Assembly (NCBI GenBank): GCA_965365345.1
Contig: CBDUBH010000130.1
Coordinates: 1 to 6,901 of the forward strand
Direction of reading: 5' to 3'
Source of the DNA: CBDUBH01 sp965365345
GTDB taxonomy: Bacteria > Bacteroidota > Ignavibacteria > Ignavibacteriales > SURF-24
DNA length: 6,901 nucleotides
This document shows, piece after piece, positions 1 through 6,901 of this stretch. Every line of letters begins with the position of its first letter. Within the stretch, counting starts at the first letter, position 1. Position numbers and translations under genes: made by a program. A model generated the notes under the pieces. It made no database searches and was not told where the DNA came from. It saw nothing but the letters and a program-made list of their open reading frames with translations.

Positions 1-1002
1 GGCGGTTCAAGATTTTTTAACGCACGGGCGCAGAATTATTTGCGAAAATCTTTAAGCGAAGAATTAAAAGGAAGCGAACAATCCACTGTTTTGGAAGCGC
101 TTCAATCTTATTACGGAATTATTCTTGCAAATTCACTTGCACAATCTGCAAAGGAAGCGATTGAAGTTGCAGAATCAAATCTTCGTCAAGTCAAAGCCTT
201 TTATGGCGAAGGAAGCGCAACCGAACTTGATCTTCAAAGGGCGCAGGCACAATATTTTTCGGCACTTCCGCAATTTGAAAATGCTGAATCAAACAGACTT
301 CTTTCTTATCAAAGATTGAAAATGATTTTGAATTTACCTTTGGAAGATTCGGTTGTGGTTGTGGATTCACTCGTTCAAAAAGATTTTCTGGATGAGTTTG
401 AAGGCATTGATCTTTATGAATACAAAAATATTTCTGCGGCAAACCGTCCGGAATTAAAAGCAATGAATTACAGAGTTGAAGCAACCGAAGAAGGCGAAAA
501 AATTGCGCTTGGTCAATTTCTTCCTACAATTGCCCTTTCGGCAAATATTCAGCAGCAGGCATTTTCGGATGATGACAACCTAGCATGGCAAGATTATACA
601 AGATCAAAAGCAATAACATTATCGGTTTCGTGGCCTTTATTTGAAGGCGGAAGAAGATTGATCGATCATCAACTTGCAAAGATAAGAACCGATCAGGCAA
701 ATTTAATGAAGCTTCAATCAGAAACCCAGGTTTCTCTTGAAGTGGAGCAAAATTATTACAGGTTCAACGAAGCAGTTAAAAATTTGCGCAGTCTTGAAGA
801 AGCAATGAAGCAATCAAAAGAGAGTTTAAGACTTTCAAATTTGCTTTACGCAGAAGGAATGAGCACACAGCTTGAAGTTTTAAATGCGCAATTGTTTTAT
901 AACAGCAGCCGCGCGCAATATTTACAGGGAATTTACAATTACAACATCAACCAATTGCTTTTATTAAAGTCAATCGGAAAACTCAATACAATATGGAATT
1001 AA
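1..1002 (+). CDS. TolC-family outer membrane efflux channel, 5'-partial
   Basis: Outer-membrane duct of a tripartite efflux pump. The frame is open from base 1 with no stop until TAA at 1000-1002, giving 333 residues. Family members are usually about 420-490 residues, so the signal peptide and roughly the first 100 residues lie upstream; the TTG at 40 is an internal codon, not a credible start. Two outer-membrane-efflux-protein repeats are visible. The first is a long amphipathic helical stretch with the typical 'FYGEGSATELDLQRAQAQY' turn (fragment residues about 65-83). The second starts near 'RPEL' (149-152), has 'LPTIALSANIQ' and the strand motif 'WPLFEGGRR' (211-219), and ends with 'YAEGMSTQLEVLNAQ' near the C-terminus. 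This periodic helix-turn-strand plan is that of TolC/OprM. It lies 4 bases before the adaptor gene and is probably co-transcribed and co-translated with it. Family assignment is firm; substrate is unknown. Confidence 0.93.
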   Translation, partial: GGSRFFNARAQNYLRKSLSEELKGSEQSTVLEALQSYYGIILANSLAQSAKEAIEVAESNLRQVKAFYGEGSATELDLQRAQAQYFSALPQFENAESNRLLSYQRLKMILNLPLEDSVVVVDSLVQKDFLDEFEGIDLYEYKNISAANRPELKAMNYRVEATEEGEKIALGQFLPTIALSANIQQQAFSDDDNLAWQDYTRSKAITLSVSWPLFEGGRRLIDHQLAKIRTDQANLMKLQSETQVSLEVEQNYYRFNEAVKNLRSLEEAMKQSKESLRLSNLLYAEGMSTQLEVLNAQLFYNSSRAQYLQGIYNYNINQLLLLKSIGKLNTIWN

Positions 1003-1006
1003 AATT

Positions 1007-2125
1007 ATGAAAGTTAAAATGAGAAAACTGATTTTTCTTTTACCAATATTAATATTTTTTGTTTCTGGATGCGGCAACGATTCCAATGTTCAGGAAGAAG
1101 TAACTGTTCCGGTTAGAATTTACAATGCCCAGCCGGAATCTTTAACAAGATTTTTAAAACTTACGGGAACAATTTCTGCCGAAAAAGATCAGGTTCTTTT
1201 CAGCAAGGTTTCAGAAAGAATTGAAGAAATCTATGTTAAAACCGGTGACAGAGTAAATAAAGATCAAAGAATTTTAAAACAATACAATGCTATTTTAAGT
1301 CAAGGACTTGAAGCCGCAAAAGCAAATGTTGCAAATGCTGAGGCCCAAGTTGAACTTGCCGAGCAAAATTTTTCAAGGATGGAAAGATTATTAAATCAGC
1401 GCGCAATAAGTACGCAGCAGTTTGAACAAACAACTGCTCAAAGAAAAGCTGCGGTTTCAGGACTTGAAGCAGCACGCGCGCAGTTAAACCAGGCACAGGA
1501 ACAATTTGAAAACAGCATAATTAAAGCGCCTTTCAGCGGAGTTGTTGCTGCAATTTATGTTGAGTTAAATCAAATGCTTCCGGCAGGTCAGCAAGTTGCG
1601 CAAGTAATTGATCCTTCTGTTATGCAGTCAAAAGTTAGAGTTGCAAGTAAAGATATCGGTTTAATAAAAACCGGGCAGGAAGTTGAAGTTTCAATTCCTT
1701 CAATTCAGGGTAAAAATTACAAAGGAAAAGTTGTAACAGTTGATCGCGCGATTGATCCGGTTTCAAAAACTTTACAAGCAGAAATTGTAATTACGAATGC
1801 TGATGAACAAGTAAAATCAGGCATGTACGGCGAATTTATGATAGCAACTAGTGCCGTTCAGAATTCAATAATTATTCCTGAAACAGCATTATTAAGTCAA
1901 ACCGAAGTTAGAATTAATAAAGAAACAGGAACGCAAGAACCTGTAAGAAAATATTTTCTTTTTACCGTTGCAGATAGCAATAAAGCCAAATTAAATGAAG
2001 TAAAAGTCGGTTTGATAAGCGATGGCAGAGTTCAAATTACCGAGGGCATAAATACCGGTGATAAAGTTGTGGTAGTTGGAAATAACATAGTTCAAGAAGG
2101 TCAAACCGTTAATATTATTGACTAA
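1007..2125 (+). CDS. RND efflux periplasmic adaptor (membrane fusion protein), lipoprotein
   Basis: Periplasmic adaptor joining the RND pump to the TolC-like channel. The 372-residue protein starts with a lipoprotein signal: basic n-region, hydrophobic core (8-19) and lipobox V-S-G-C with the lipidated Cys at 22, so it should be anchored by lipid. The first half of the barrel-sandwich (lipoyl-like) domain is at about 55-95 ('VKTGDRV', 77-83), followed by an alpha-helical hairpin at about 97-168, the second barrel half with 'IKAPFSGVV' (172-180), then beta-barrel and membrane-proximal domains from about 200. The hairpin tip carries R124, L128 and S135 in the R-x3-L-x6-S spacing known as the TolC-binding RLS motif of AcrA-type adaptors. 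ATG 1007 is chosen as the longer start; Met5 (ATG 1019) is an alternative that leaves the signal peptide intact. Neither has a strong Shine-Dalgarno (GGA at 995-997 only), which suggests translational coupling to the upstream gene, or the weak-SD habit of Bacteroidota-like bacteria. Confidence 0.95.
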   Translation: MKVKMRKLIFLLPILIFFVSGCGNDSNVQEEVTVPVRIYNAQPESLTRFLKLTGTISAEKDQVLFSKVSERIEEIYVKTGDRVNKDQRILKQYNAILSQGLEAAKANVANAEAQVELAEQNFSRMERLLNQRAISTQQFEQTTAQRKAAVSGLEAARAQLNQAQEQFENSIIKAPFSGVVAAIYVELNQMLPAGQQVAQVIDPSVMQSKVRVASKDIGLIKTGQEVEVSIPSIQGKNYKGKVVTVDRAIDPVSKTLQAEIVITNADEQVKSGMYGEFMIATSAVQNSIIIPETALLSQTEVRINKETGTQEPVRKYFLFTVADSNKAKLNEVKVGLISDGRVQITEGINTGDKVVVVGNNIVQEGQTVNIID

Positions 2126-2128
2126 GGA
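2124..2128 (+). promoter_or_regulatory. Shine-Dalgarno of the RND transporter gene
   Basis: AAGGA overlaps the TAA stop of the adaptor gene and lies 11 bases before the ATG at 2140. It supports that start and close coupling of the two genes. It is the clearest ribosome-binding site within the operon. Confidence 0.6.
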
Positions 2129-2139
2129 TTTTATTTAAT

Positions 2140-5100
2140 ATGATACTAGCAAAATTTTCAATAAAAAGGCAGATCACATTATTAATGTTTTATGCCATAG
2201 TTTTAAGTTTCAGTTTGTTTGCATTTACGCAGCTGAAAATTGATTTCTTCCCGGATATTCAATTTCCTATTGCCGGCGTAATTACAAATTATCAAGGCGT
2301 TGGTCCGCAAGATATTGAAAACACTTTAACGCGTCCGCTTGAAGAAGCTGTTTCCAGCGTTAAGAATATTGAACAGGTAAATTCACAATCTTTTACCGGC
2401 GCATCAATTATTACGCTTGAATTCAAGTACGGCACTGATATGAATCAAGCCGAATCAGATATAAGAAAAAATATTGATTTTGTAAGGGATTTTCTTCCGG
2501 CAGATGCTTCCGATCCGCTTGTTTTCGTATTCGATCCTTCTATGAGTCCGATAATTTTCTTGAGTCTCAGCTCGCAATATTTGGGACAATCGGAATTGCG
2601 AAAACTTGCCGAAGATAGAATTGAACCGCTGCTTGAAAGAGTTCCGGGAGTTGCATCGGTTCAAACACAAGGCGGATTGGAGCGGCAGATAAATATAAAT
2701 ATGGATCCGACGCTGTTATCATCTTATAATCTTTCTCCAAATGATGTTGCGCAGGCATTGCAATTCGGAAGAGGAATTCAACCGGGCGGAACTATTGAAA
2801 CCCCTGAAAAAACTTATCAATTAACTTTGCTAAGTGAATATACAGATTTGGATCAGATCAGAAGAACAGTTGTAACAATGCGCGGCGGAAGATCAATCTA
2901 TGTTGATGATGTTGCCGATGTTGAAGATGGATTTAAAGAAGCTTCAACCGAAGTTAGAGCAAATTACGGTGAAGGAATTTTGATCGTTATCAATAAACAA
3001 TCTGATGCAAATACAGTTCAAACCACAGATCAGGTTAAAGCAGCGTTACCCGGAATTTTAAAACAGCTTCCGCAAGGAACAAATTTTAATGTGATTTGGG
3101 CGCAATCAGATTTTATTAAGAATTCAATTTCAAATCTTGCAAACTCTGCTGTAATTGCTTTTATATTGGCATTTTTAGTTATATATATTTTCTTGCGCAA
3201 TTTCCGCGGCAGTATAATTATGGGCGTTTCAATGCCTGTTTCAATTCTTGCTACTTTTGCGGTGCTTTATGCTTCAAATCTAACTTTGAATATAATTTCC
3301 ATGGCTGGACTTGCACTTGCGGTTGGTATGCTTGTGGATAATTCAATTGTGGTACTGGAAAATATTTTCCGCCATCGTGAGATGGGAAAAAGCAGACCGG
3401 ATGCGGCAGATGCAGGAGCTTCTGAAGTTGGTATGGCAATCACAGCATCAACTTTAACCACTGTTGCGGTATTTTTGCCGGTGCTTTTTGTTCCGAATAT
3501 TACAGGTCAGCTTTTTAAAGATATGGTGCTTACAATTACTTTCAGTCTTGTTGTTTCGTTGATTGTTGCTTTAACTTTGGTTCCAATGATGTCAGCAAAT
3601 ATTTTAAAGCTTGATAGAAACGATAAGCCGGGAAAATTAAGTAAATTTAAAGATAAGCTTGGTAATTATTTAACTGTTCTAACAGGCAAATATGAAAAAT
3701 GGCTGAAATGGTCATTAGGACATAAAAAAACTGTTCTGGCTAGTGTTTTCGGAATGTTCATTCTTTCAATTGTACTTGCAAGTTTTCTCGGTGGTGAATT
3801 TATGCCTAAAACCGATCAGGGATTTATAAATCTTGTGGTTGAAGCACCTTCCGGAAGTCCGAAAGAAAAAACCAGATTAGTTGCATATCAACTTGAAGAT
3901 ATTATAAAAGATGTTATTAAACCGGAAGAATTGGAAAATCTTTCCATAATGTTCGGCTCCCGCGAAGGAATCGGAGCTTTCGGAACTACATCAAACACGG
4001 TTGAAACTTTCATCAAATTAAAACCCGTTGATCAAAGAGATAGAAGTCAATTTGAAATTTCGGATCTTTTGAGAGAAAGACTTAATAAAATTCCCGGTAT
4101 TACTTATATTTTTCAGGAAGGCGGCGGATTTACAACCGAAAAAGCGATCGAAGTTAAAATTCTCGGATTTGATCTTGACGGAGCCTTGAAAATTGCTGAT
4201 CAAATAAAATCCAAAATGCAAAATATAAAAGGGTTTGTTGATGTAAGCACGAATGTTAAAGAAACAACTCCCGAACTTCAAGTAAATTTGAATACGGATT
4301 TATTAAATTCATATCATCTTTCAACATTTCAGGTTGCGGCAAATATTTCAACTGCAATTCAGGGAAAAGTTGTTTCGAGATTACGCGAAAAAGGCGATGA
4401 ATTTGACATAAGAGTCCAATTTGCAAAAAATTTCAGAAGTCAGAAGGAAACTTTGGAAGATATTCAAATTCCTATGCCAACCGGACAAATGATAAGATTG
4501 AAAGAGATCGCAACGGTACAACAGGAAGAATCTGCTCCAACAATTTTCAGAGAAAATCAAACAAGATTTGTATCTGTCGGAACAAATCTTTCAGGATTGG
4601 ATCTTTCTGCTGCAACAAATGAAATAAATAAGATCATCAATCAAACCCCGATTCCATCTGATTATCAAGTTGTGATCGGCGGAACTGCGGCAGATCAGCA
4701 GGAAGCATTTTTCTATTTGGCTTTGGCTTTTATGGCTGCCGTACTTTTGGTTTATATGATCATGGCTGCGCAATTTGAATCTTTGATCGATCCGCTTATA
4801 ATCATGTTCACTGTTCCGCTTTCAGTTATTGGTGTTTTTGTTTTCCTTTTCATTACAGGAACTTCAATAAGTGTTATGGCGCTGGTTGGACTTGTAATGC
4901 TTGTGGGAATTGCAGTTAACAACGGAATTGTTTTGGTTGATTATATAAATCAATTAAAACGCGGCGGAAAAAGTTTGTACGAAGCAGTTGAAGAAGGCAG
5001 CGTTGCGAGAATGCGTCCTGTATTGATGACCGCAATGACAACTATTTTAGGAATGGTTCCGCTTGCAATTGAATTAGGTTCAGGCGCTGAAACCTGGTCT

Positions 5101-5253
5101 CCGCTTGCACGCGCGGTAATCGGCGGATTAACAGCAACAACAATTTTAACTCTTTTCGTAATTCCGGTACTTTACATTGCTTTTGAAAGAGCCGGCGAAA
5201 GAGTTAAAGGATTTTTTCAAAAAAGAAAAATGAAAAAAGAAGCGATTGCTTAA
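2140..5253 (+). CDS. RND-family efflux transporter permease (HAE/AcrB-like)
   Basis: Inner-membrane pump, 1037 residues, full length for the AcrB/MexB/SwrC-like RND family. The N-terminus 'MILAKFSIKRQITLLMFY' is typical and sets the start. TM1 is at about 12-32, followed by a large periplasmic porter/docking loop with 'DFFPDIQFP' just after TM1. TM2-TM6 start near 336, TM7 is about 531-551, followed by 'FMPKTDQG' and the second periplasmic loop; TM8-TM12 start near 857. In TM4 the motif 'GMLVDNSIVVLEN' has D400 and N401 where AcrB has D407 and D408. In TM10 'GIAVNNGIVLVDY' has N927 and N928 where AcrB has K940 and N941. In TM11 'RMRPVLMTA' keeps R957, R959 and T964, matching AcrB R971, R973 and T978. 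The short positively charged C-tail ends the gene. It works with the two upstream genes as a tripartite exporter. Substrate cannot be predicted: the sequence lacks the features that mark heavy-metal (CusA/CzcA) pumps, so organic compounds are more likely. Confidence 0.96.
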   Translation: MILAKFSIKRQITLLMFYAIVLSFSLFAFTQLKIDFFPDIQFPIAGVITNYQGVGPQDIENTLTRPLEEAVSSVKNIEQVNSQSFTGASIITLEFKYGTDMNQAESDIRKNIDFVRDFLPADASDPLVFVFDPSMSPIIFLSLSSQYLGQSELRKLAEDRIEPLLERVPGVASVQTQGGLERQININMDPTLLSSYNLSPNDVAQALQFGRGIQPGGTIETPEKTYQLTLLSEYTDLDQIRRTVVTMRGGRSIYVDDVADVEDGFKEASTEVRANYGEGILIVINKQSDANTVQTTDQVKAALPGILKQLPQGTNFNVIWAQSDFIKNSISNLANSAVIAFILAFLVIYIFLRNFRGSIIMGVSMPVSILATFAVLYASNLTLNIISMAGLALAVGMLVDNSIVVLENIFRHREMGKSRPDAADAGASEVGMAITASTLTTVAVFLPVLFVPNITGQLFKDMVLTITFSLVVSLIVALTLVPMMSANILKLDRNDKPGKLSKFKDKLGNYLTVLTGKYEKWLKWSLGHKKTVLASVFGMFILSIVLASFLGGEFMPKTDQGFINLVVEAPSGSPKEKTRLVAYQLEDIIKDVIKPEELENLSIMFGSREGIGAFGTTSNTVETFIKLKPVDQRDRSQFEISDLLRERLNKIPGITYIFQEGGGFTTEKAIEVKILGFDLDGALKIADQIKSKMQNIKGFVDVSTNVKETTPELQVNLNTDLLNSYHLSTFQVAANISTAIQGKVVSRLREKGDEFDIRVQFAKNFRSQKETLEDIQIPMPTGQMIRLKEIATVQQEESAPTIFRENQTRFVSVGTNLSGLDLSAATNEINKIINQTPIPSDYQVVIGGTAADQQEAFFYLALAFMAAVLLVYMIMAAQFESLIDPLIIMFTVPLSVIGVFVFLFITGTSISVMALVGLVMLVGIAVNNGIVLVDYINQLKRGGKSLYEAVEEGSVARMRPVLMTAMTTILGMVPLAIELGSGAETWSPLARAVIGGLTATTILTLFVIPVLYIAFERAGERVKGFFQKRKMKKEAIA

Positions 5254-5277
5254 AAATTATATCAAATTAGTTAAATT

Positions 5278-5314
5278 AAAGCCGTGAAAATTATTTTCGC
5301 GGCTTTTTTATTTT
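5278..5314 (+). terminator. Rho-independent terminator of the efflux operon
   Basis: A 13-bp stem (5278-5290 pairing with 5294-5306, with one T-G wobble) encloses a 3-base TTA loop. The G+C core is GCCGTG/CGCGGC. The stem's 3' arm runs into a T tract (5304-5309, then TTTT at 5311-5314). It begins 24 bases after the RND stop codon and should end the efflux transcript. The A/T-rich outer and inner stem ends make it symmetrical enough that it could also fire on the opposite strand, but no gene converges on it here. Confidence 0.88.
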
Positions 5315-5629
5315 AAACGATAATTTTCAGATAGACTAAATCTGATCTTCAAATTTTACTATTAGTATAAAATTTATTTTCCATTATTTTTCAAATTTCT
5401 ATTAAAAAAATGGAAATGAAAATCAGAAGAGGAAAAAATCAGTTATCAATTTGAAAATATCATTACGAAATATTTTTCCTTACAAATTGATTTAAGGTAA
5501 TTAATTATACCCCTGAAACACCATTTAACATTTTTTTGTTATTATAACACTTCAATTATTAAGAAAAATTAAAAAATTCCGATAATAAGAAGTAAAACTA
5601 TAAAACTATTTTAATTTAAGGCGGGATAA
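5315..5629. other. AT-rich intergenic region, no gene found
   Basis: About 315 bases between the operon terminator and the sensor gene. I see no supported coding frame or RNA gene. It is clearly richer in A+T than the flanking genes and holds several short inverted repeats: TCAGAT/ATCTGA (5327-5332 and 5340-5345), an imperfect 12-bp one (5378-5390 with 5404-5416) and AAAATAT/ATATTTT (5454-5460 and 5470-5476). The promoter of the sensor gene must lie here unless transcription reads through the terminator. TATAAA at 5599-5604 and TATAAC at 5543-5548 are possible -10 boxes, but neither has a good -35 partner, so I do not call a promoter. Confidence 0.6.
5618..5625 (+). promoter_or_regulatory. 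Probable ribosome-binding site of the MEDS-PAS gene
   Basis: AAGGCGGG is purine-rich and ends 4 bases before ATG 5630 (the AAGG part is 8 bases away). An in-frame TAA at 5627-5629 lies directly before this ATG, so no start further upstream is possible. These two facts together fix the start. Confidence 0.55.
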
Positions 5630-6901
5630 ATGTGCGTTTTTACTAACGATAAGCTTTTAAGTGCTATCAATAAAATAGATATACACGATCATATTTGTTC
5701 AATTTATGAAACCAAAGAAGAGCAAATTGCAACGATCGTTCCTTACATAAAAAAAGGTTTGGAAAATAATGAGAAGTGTATCTACATTGCTGATGAAAAT
5801 CCCCCAGAAGATGTAATTGAATTTTTAGCAAAAGATATTCCTGATCTTTACGAAGCTTTAACAAGCGGCGCTCTTTCGGTTATTAATAAGAATGAATCAT
5901 ATCTTAGAAATGGAAATTTAGATCCTGATTGGATGGTTTCTTTTTTGGCGGATCAGGTTGAATTTGCAAAAACCAAAGGTTACAAAGCATTAAGAGTAAC
6001 CGGAGAAGCAAGTTTTGCTTTAGGAAATGATCTTTTAACTTCACAACTTATTGAATACGAAGCAAAAGTAAATAAAGTTCTGGAAAATTTTGAAGTTTCT
6101 GCAGTTTGCCAGTATAATAAAAAAAGTTTTGCTCCCGAAATCGTAAAAAGCGTAATTGAAACTCACCCTATCGTAGTTTATAAAGGAACCGTCTGTAAAA
6201 ATTATAACTATATTCCCACTGATGAATTCCTAAACTTCCGTAACGAAACAGATGAAGCAACACGTATGCTCGATCAAATTCTTTTGATTGAAAATTATGT
6301 TGATTCATTAAAAGAAAGCGAAGAAAGATTTAAAAGTGCATTAAGAAACGCTCCGCTTCCAATTATGCTTTATGATTCAAACAGGAATGTACTTGAACTT
6401 AACGATATTTGGAAAACGCTTACCGGTTATACAACCGATGAAATTCCTACCATTGATCATTGGATTGAAAAAGCATACGGAAACAGAAAAGAAAATATTA
6501 AAAAGGAAGGCGAAACAAAATATTCCGAATTTCAAAGATCAGAACTGGGCGAATATTTAATTGATACAAATTTCAGGACGCAGAAAATTTGGGAATTTAC
6601 ATCATCTCCTTTAGGCAGACTTCCCGATGGACGAAAACTTTTCACTTTAATGGCAGTTGATGTTACTGAAAAAAATAAAGCTCAGCAAAATCTTTTAAAA
6701 CAAAAAGAAGAGCAGCTAAATCTGCTTAATACAATTCCCGCTTATGTATTTTTAATGGATTGTGATGATAAAATGCTTTGGATGAATTCGCTTCTTCTTA
6801 AAAAAATGAATTTAAATTCCGTTGATGAAATTAAAGGAAGATCGGTATTTGAATTTCATTCCGAGGAAATTGCAGAAAACTTTTCTTTACAAAACAATAA
6901 A
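5630..6901 (+). CDS. MEDS-PAS-PAS sensor protein, 3'-partial (probable histidine kinase N-terminus)
   Basis: The frame runs 424 codons from ATG 5630 to the last base without a stop, so the C-terminus is missing. Residues about 15-200 match the MEDS domain (methanogen/methylotroph DcmR-type sensory domain): 'HDHICSIYE' (19-27), 'NEKCIYIADE' (47-56), 'RVTGEASF' (122-129), 'CQYNKKSFAPE' (160-170), 'THPIVVYKG' (178-186) and 'YIPTDEFL' (194-201). A helical linker follows, then PAS domain 1 from 'ESEERFKSALRNAPLPIML' (229-247) to the PAC-like end 'VDVTEKNKAQQNL' (343-355). A coiled-coil-like connector leads to PAS domain 2 starting near 360 ('LLNTIPAYVFLMD'), cut by the window edge. There is no signal peptide or membrane segment, so it is probably cytoplasmic. 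Such MEDS-PAS architectures usually end in a histidine kinase; that is inferred here. The ligand of MEDS is not established. It lies on the same strand as the efflux operon but behind its terminator, so it is probably a separate transcript. Confidence 0.87.
   Translation, partial: MCVFTNDKLLSAINKIDIHDHICSIYETKEEQIATIVPYIKKGLENNEKCIYIADENPPEDVIEFLAKDIPDLYEALTSGALSVINKNESYLRNGNLDPDWMVSFLADQVEFAKTKGYKALRVTGEASFALGNDLLTSQLIEYEAKVNKVLENFEVSAVCQYNKKSFAPEIVKSVIETHPIVVYKGTVCKNYNYIPTDEFLNFRNETDEATRMLDQILLIENYVDSLKESEERFKSALRNAPLPIMLYDSNRNVLELNDIWKTLTGYTTDEIPTIDHWIEKAYGNRKENIKKEGETKYSEFQRSELGEYLIDTNFRTQKIWEFTSSPLGRLPDGRKLFTLMAVDVTEKNKAQQNLLKQKEEQLNLLNTIPAYVFLMDCDDKMLWMNSLLLKKMNLNSVDEIKGRSVFEFHSEEIAENFSLQNNK

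Noticed and set aside
191..484. A 97-codon minus-strand open frame inside the TolC-like gene
   Set aside because: Antisense shadow of a conserved gene with no recognisable protein features.
4018..4281. An 87-codon open frame on the minus strand inside the RND gene
   Set aside because: It lies wholly within a full-length, well-conserved gene and its translation resembles no family I know; a shadow frame.
5376..5418. An AT hairpin considered as a second terminator
   Set aside because: The stem has almost no G-C pairs, a mismatch, a 13-base loop and no T tract after it.
5410..5454. A 14-codon open frame (ATG 5410, TGA 5452-5454) in the intergenic region
   Set aside because: Very short, no ribosome-binding site, and expected by chance in AT-rich DNA.
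5525..5548. A possible promoter: TTAACA at 5525-5530 and TATAAC at 5543-5548
   Set aside because: The spacing of 12 bases is too short for a standard sigma-70 promoter, and such boxes are common by chance in this composition.
5667..5864. A 65-codon minus-strand open frame opposite the start of the sensor gene
   Set aside because: It is antisense to the conserved MEDS motifs and has no independent support.
6372..6560. A 62-codon plus-strand open frame in another frame
   Set aside because: It lies inside the MEDS-PAS gene, over PAS domain 1, which has a clear coding signal in its own frame.
1..6901. CRISPR array, tRNA, rRNA, insertion sequence or prophage features
   Set aside because: No regularly spaced repeats, cloverleaf-like sequence, transposase frame or terminal repeats were seen.

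Overview
The window reads as AT-rich bacterial DNA, by eye roughly 35-37% G+C, with dense genes all on the + strand. Codon choice favours AAA, GAA, TTA and ATT. Gene content and protein style (TolC/lipoprotein MFP/HAE-type RND operon, a MEDS-PAS sensor) fit a Gram-negative of the Bacteroidota/Ignavibacteriota/Chlorobi group. This placement is an inference from style; there is no rRNA or other phylogenetic marker here.

Positions 1-5253 hold a compact tripartite efflux operon. A TolC-family outer-membrane channel lacks its N-terminus because it runs off the left edge. It is followed 4 bases later by a lipoprotein periplasmic adaptor (MFP), and 14 bases after that by a complete 1037-residue RND inner-membrane transporter. 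Together they should form an inner-membrane pump, adaptor and outer-membrane duct that exports a substrate using the proton or ion gradient. Nothing in the sequence identifies the substrate. The operon ends at a strong intrinsic terminator at 5278-5314.

Positions 5315-5629 are a very AT-rich intergenic stretch with several short inverted repeats but no gene I can support. From 5630 to the right edge an open frame of 424 codons with no stop encodes a sensor protein: an N-terminal MEDS domain, a short helical linker, a complete PAS domain and the start of a second PAS domain. Its output domain (probably a histidine kinase) lies outside the window. The terminator separates it from the pump operon, so a link between sensor and pump is possible but not shown.

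Overall this is a fairly ordinary region. The points most worth a second look are the MEDS-PAS sensor, which is easily missed because it has no stop in the window, and the reduced set of charged residues in the proton-relay positions of the RND transporter.
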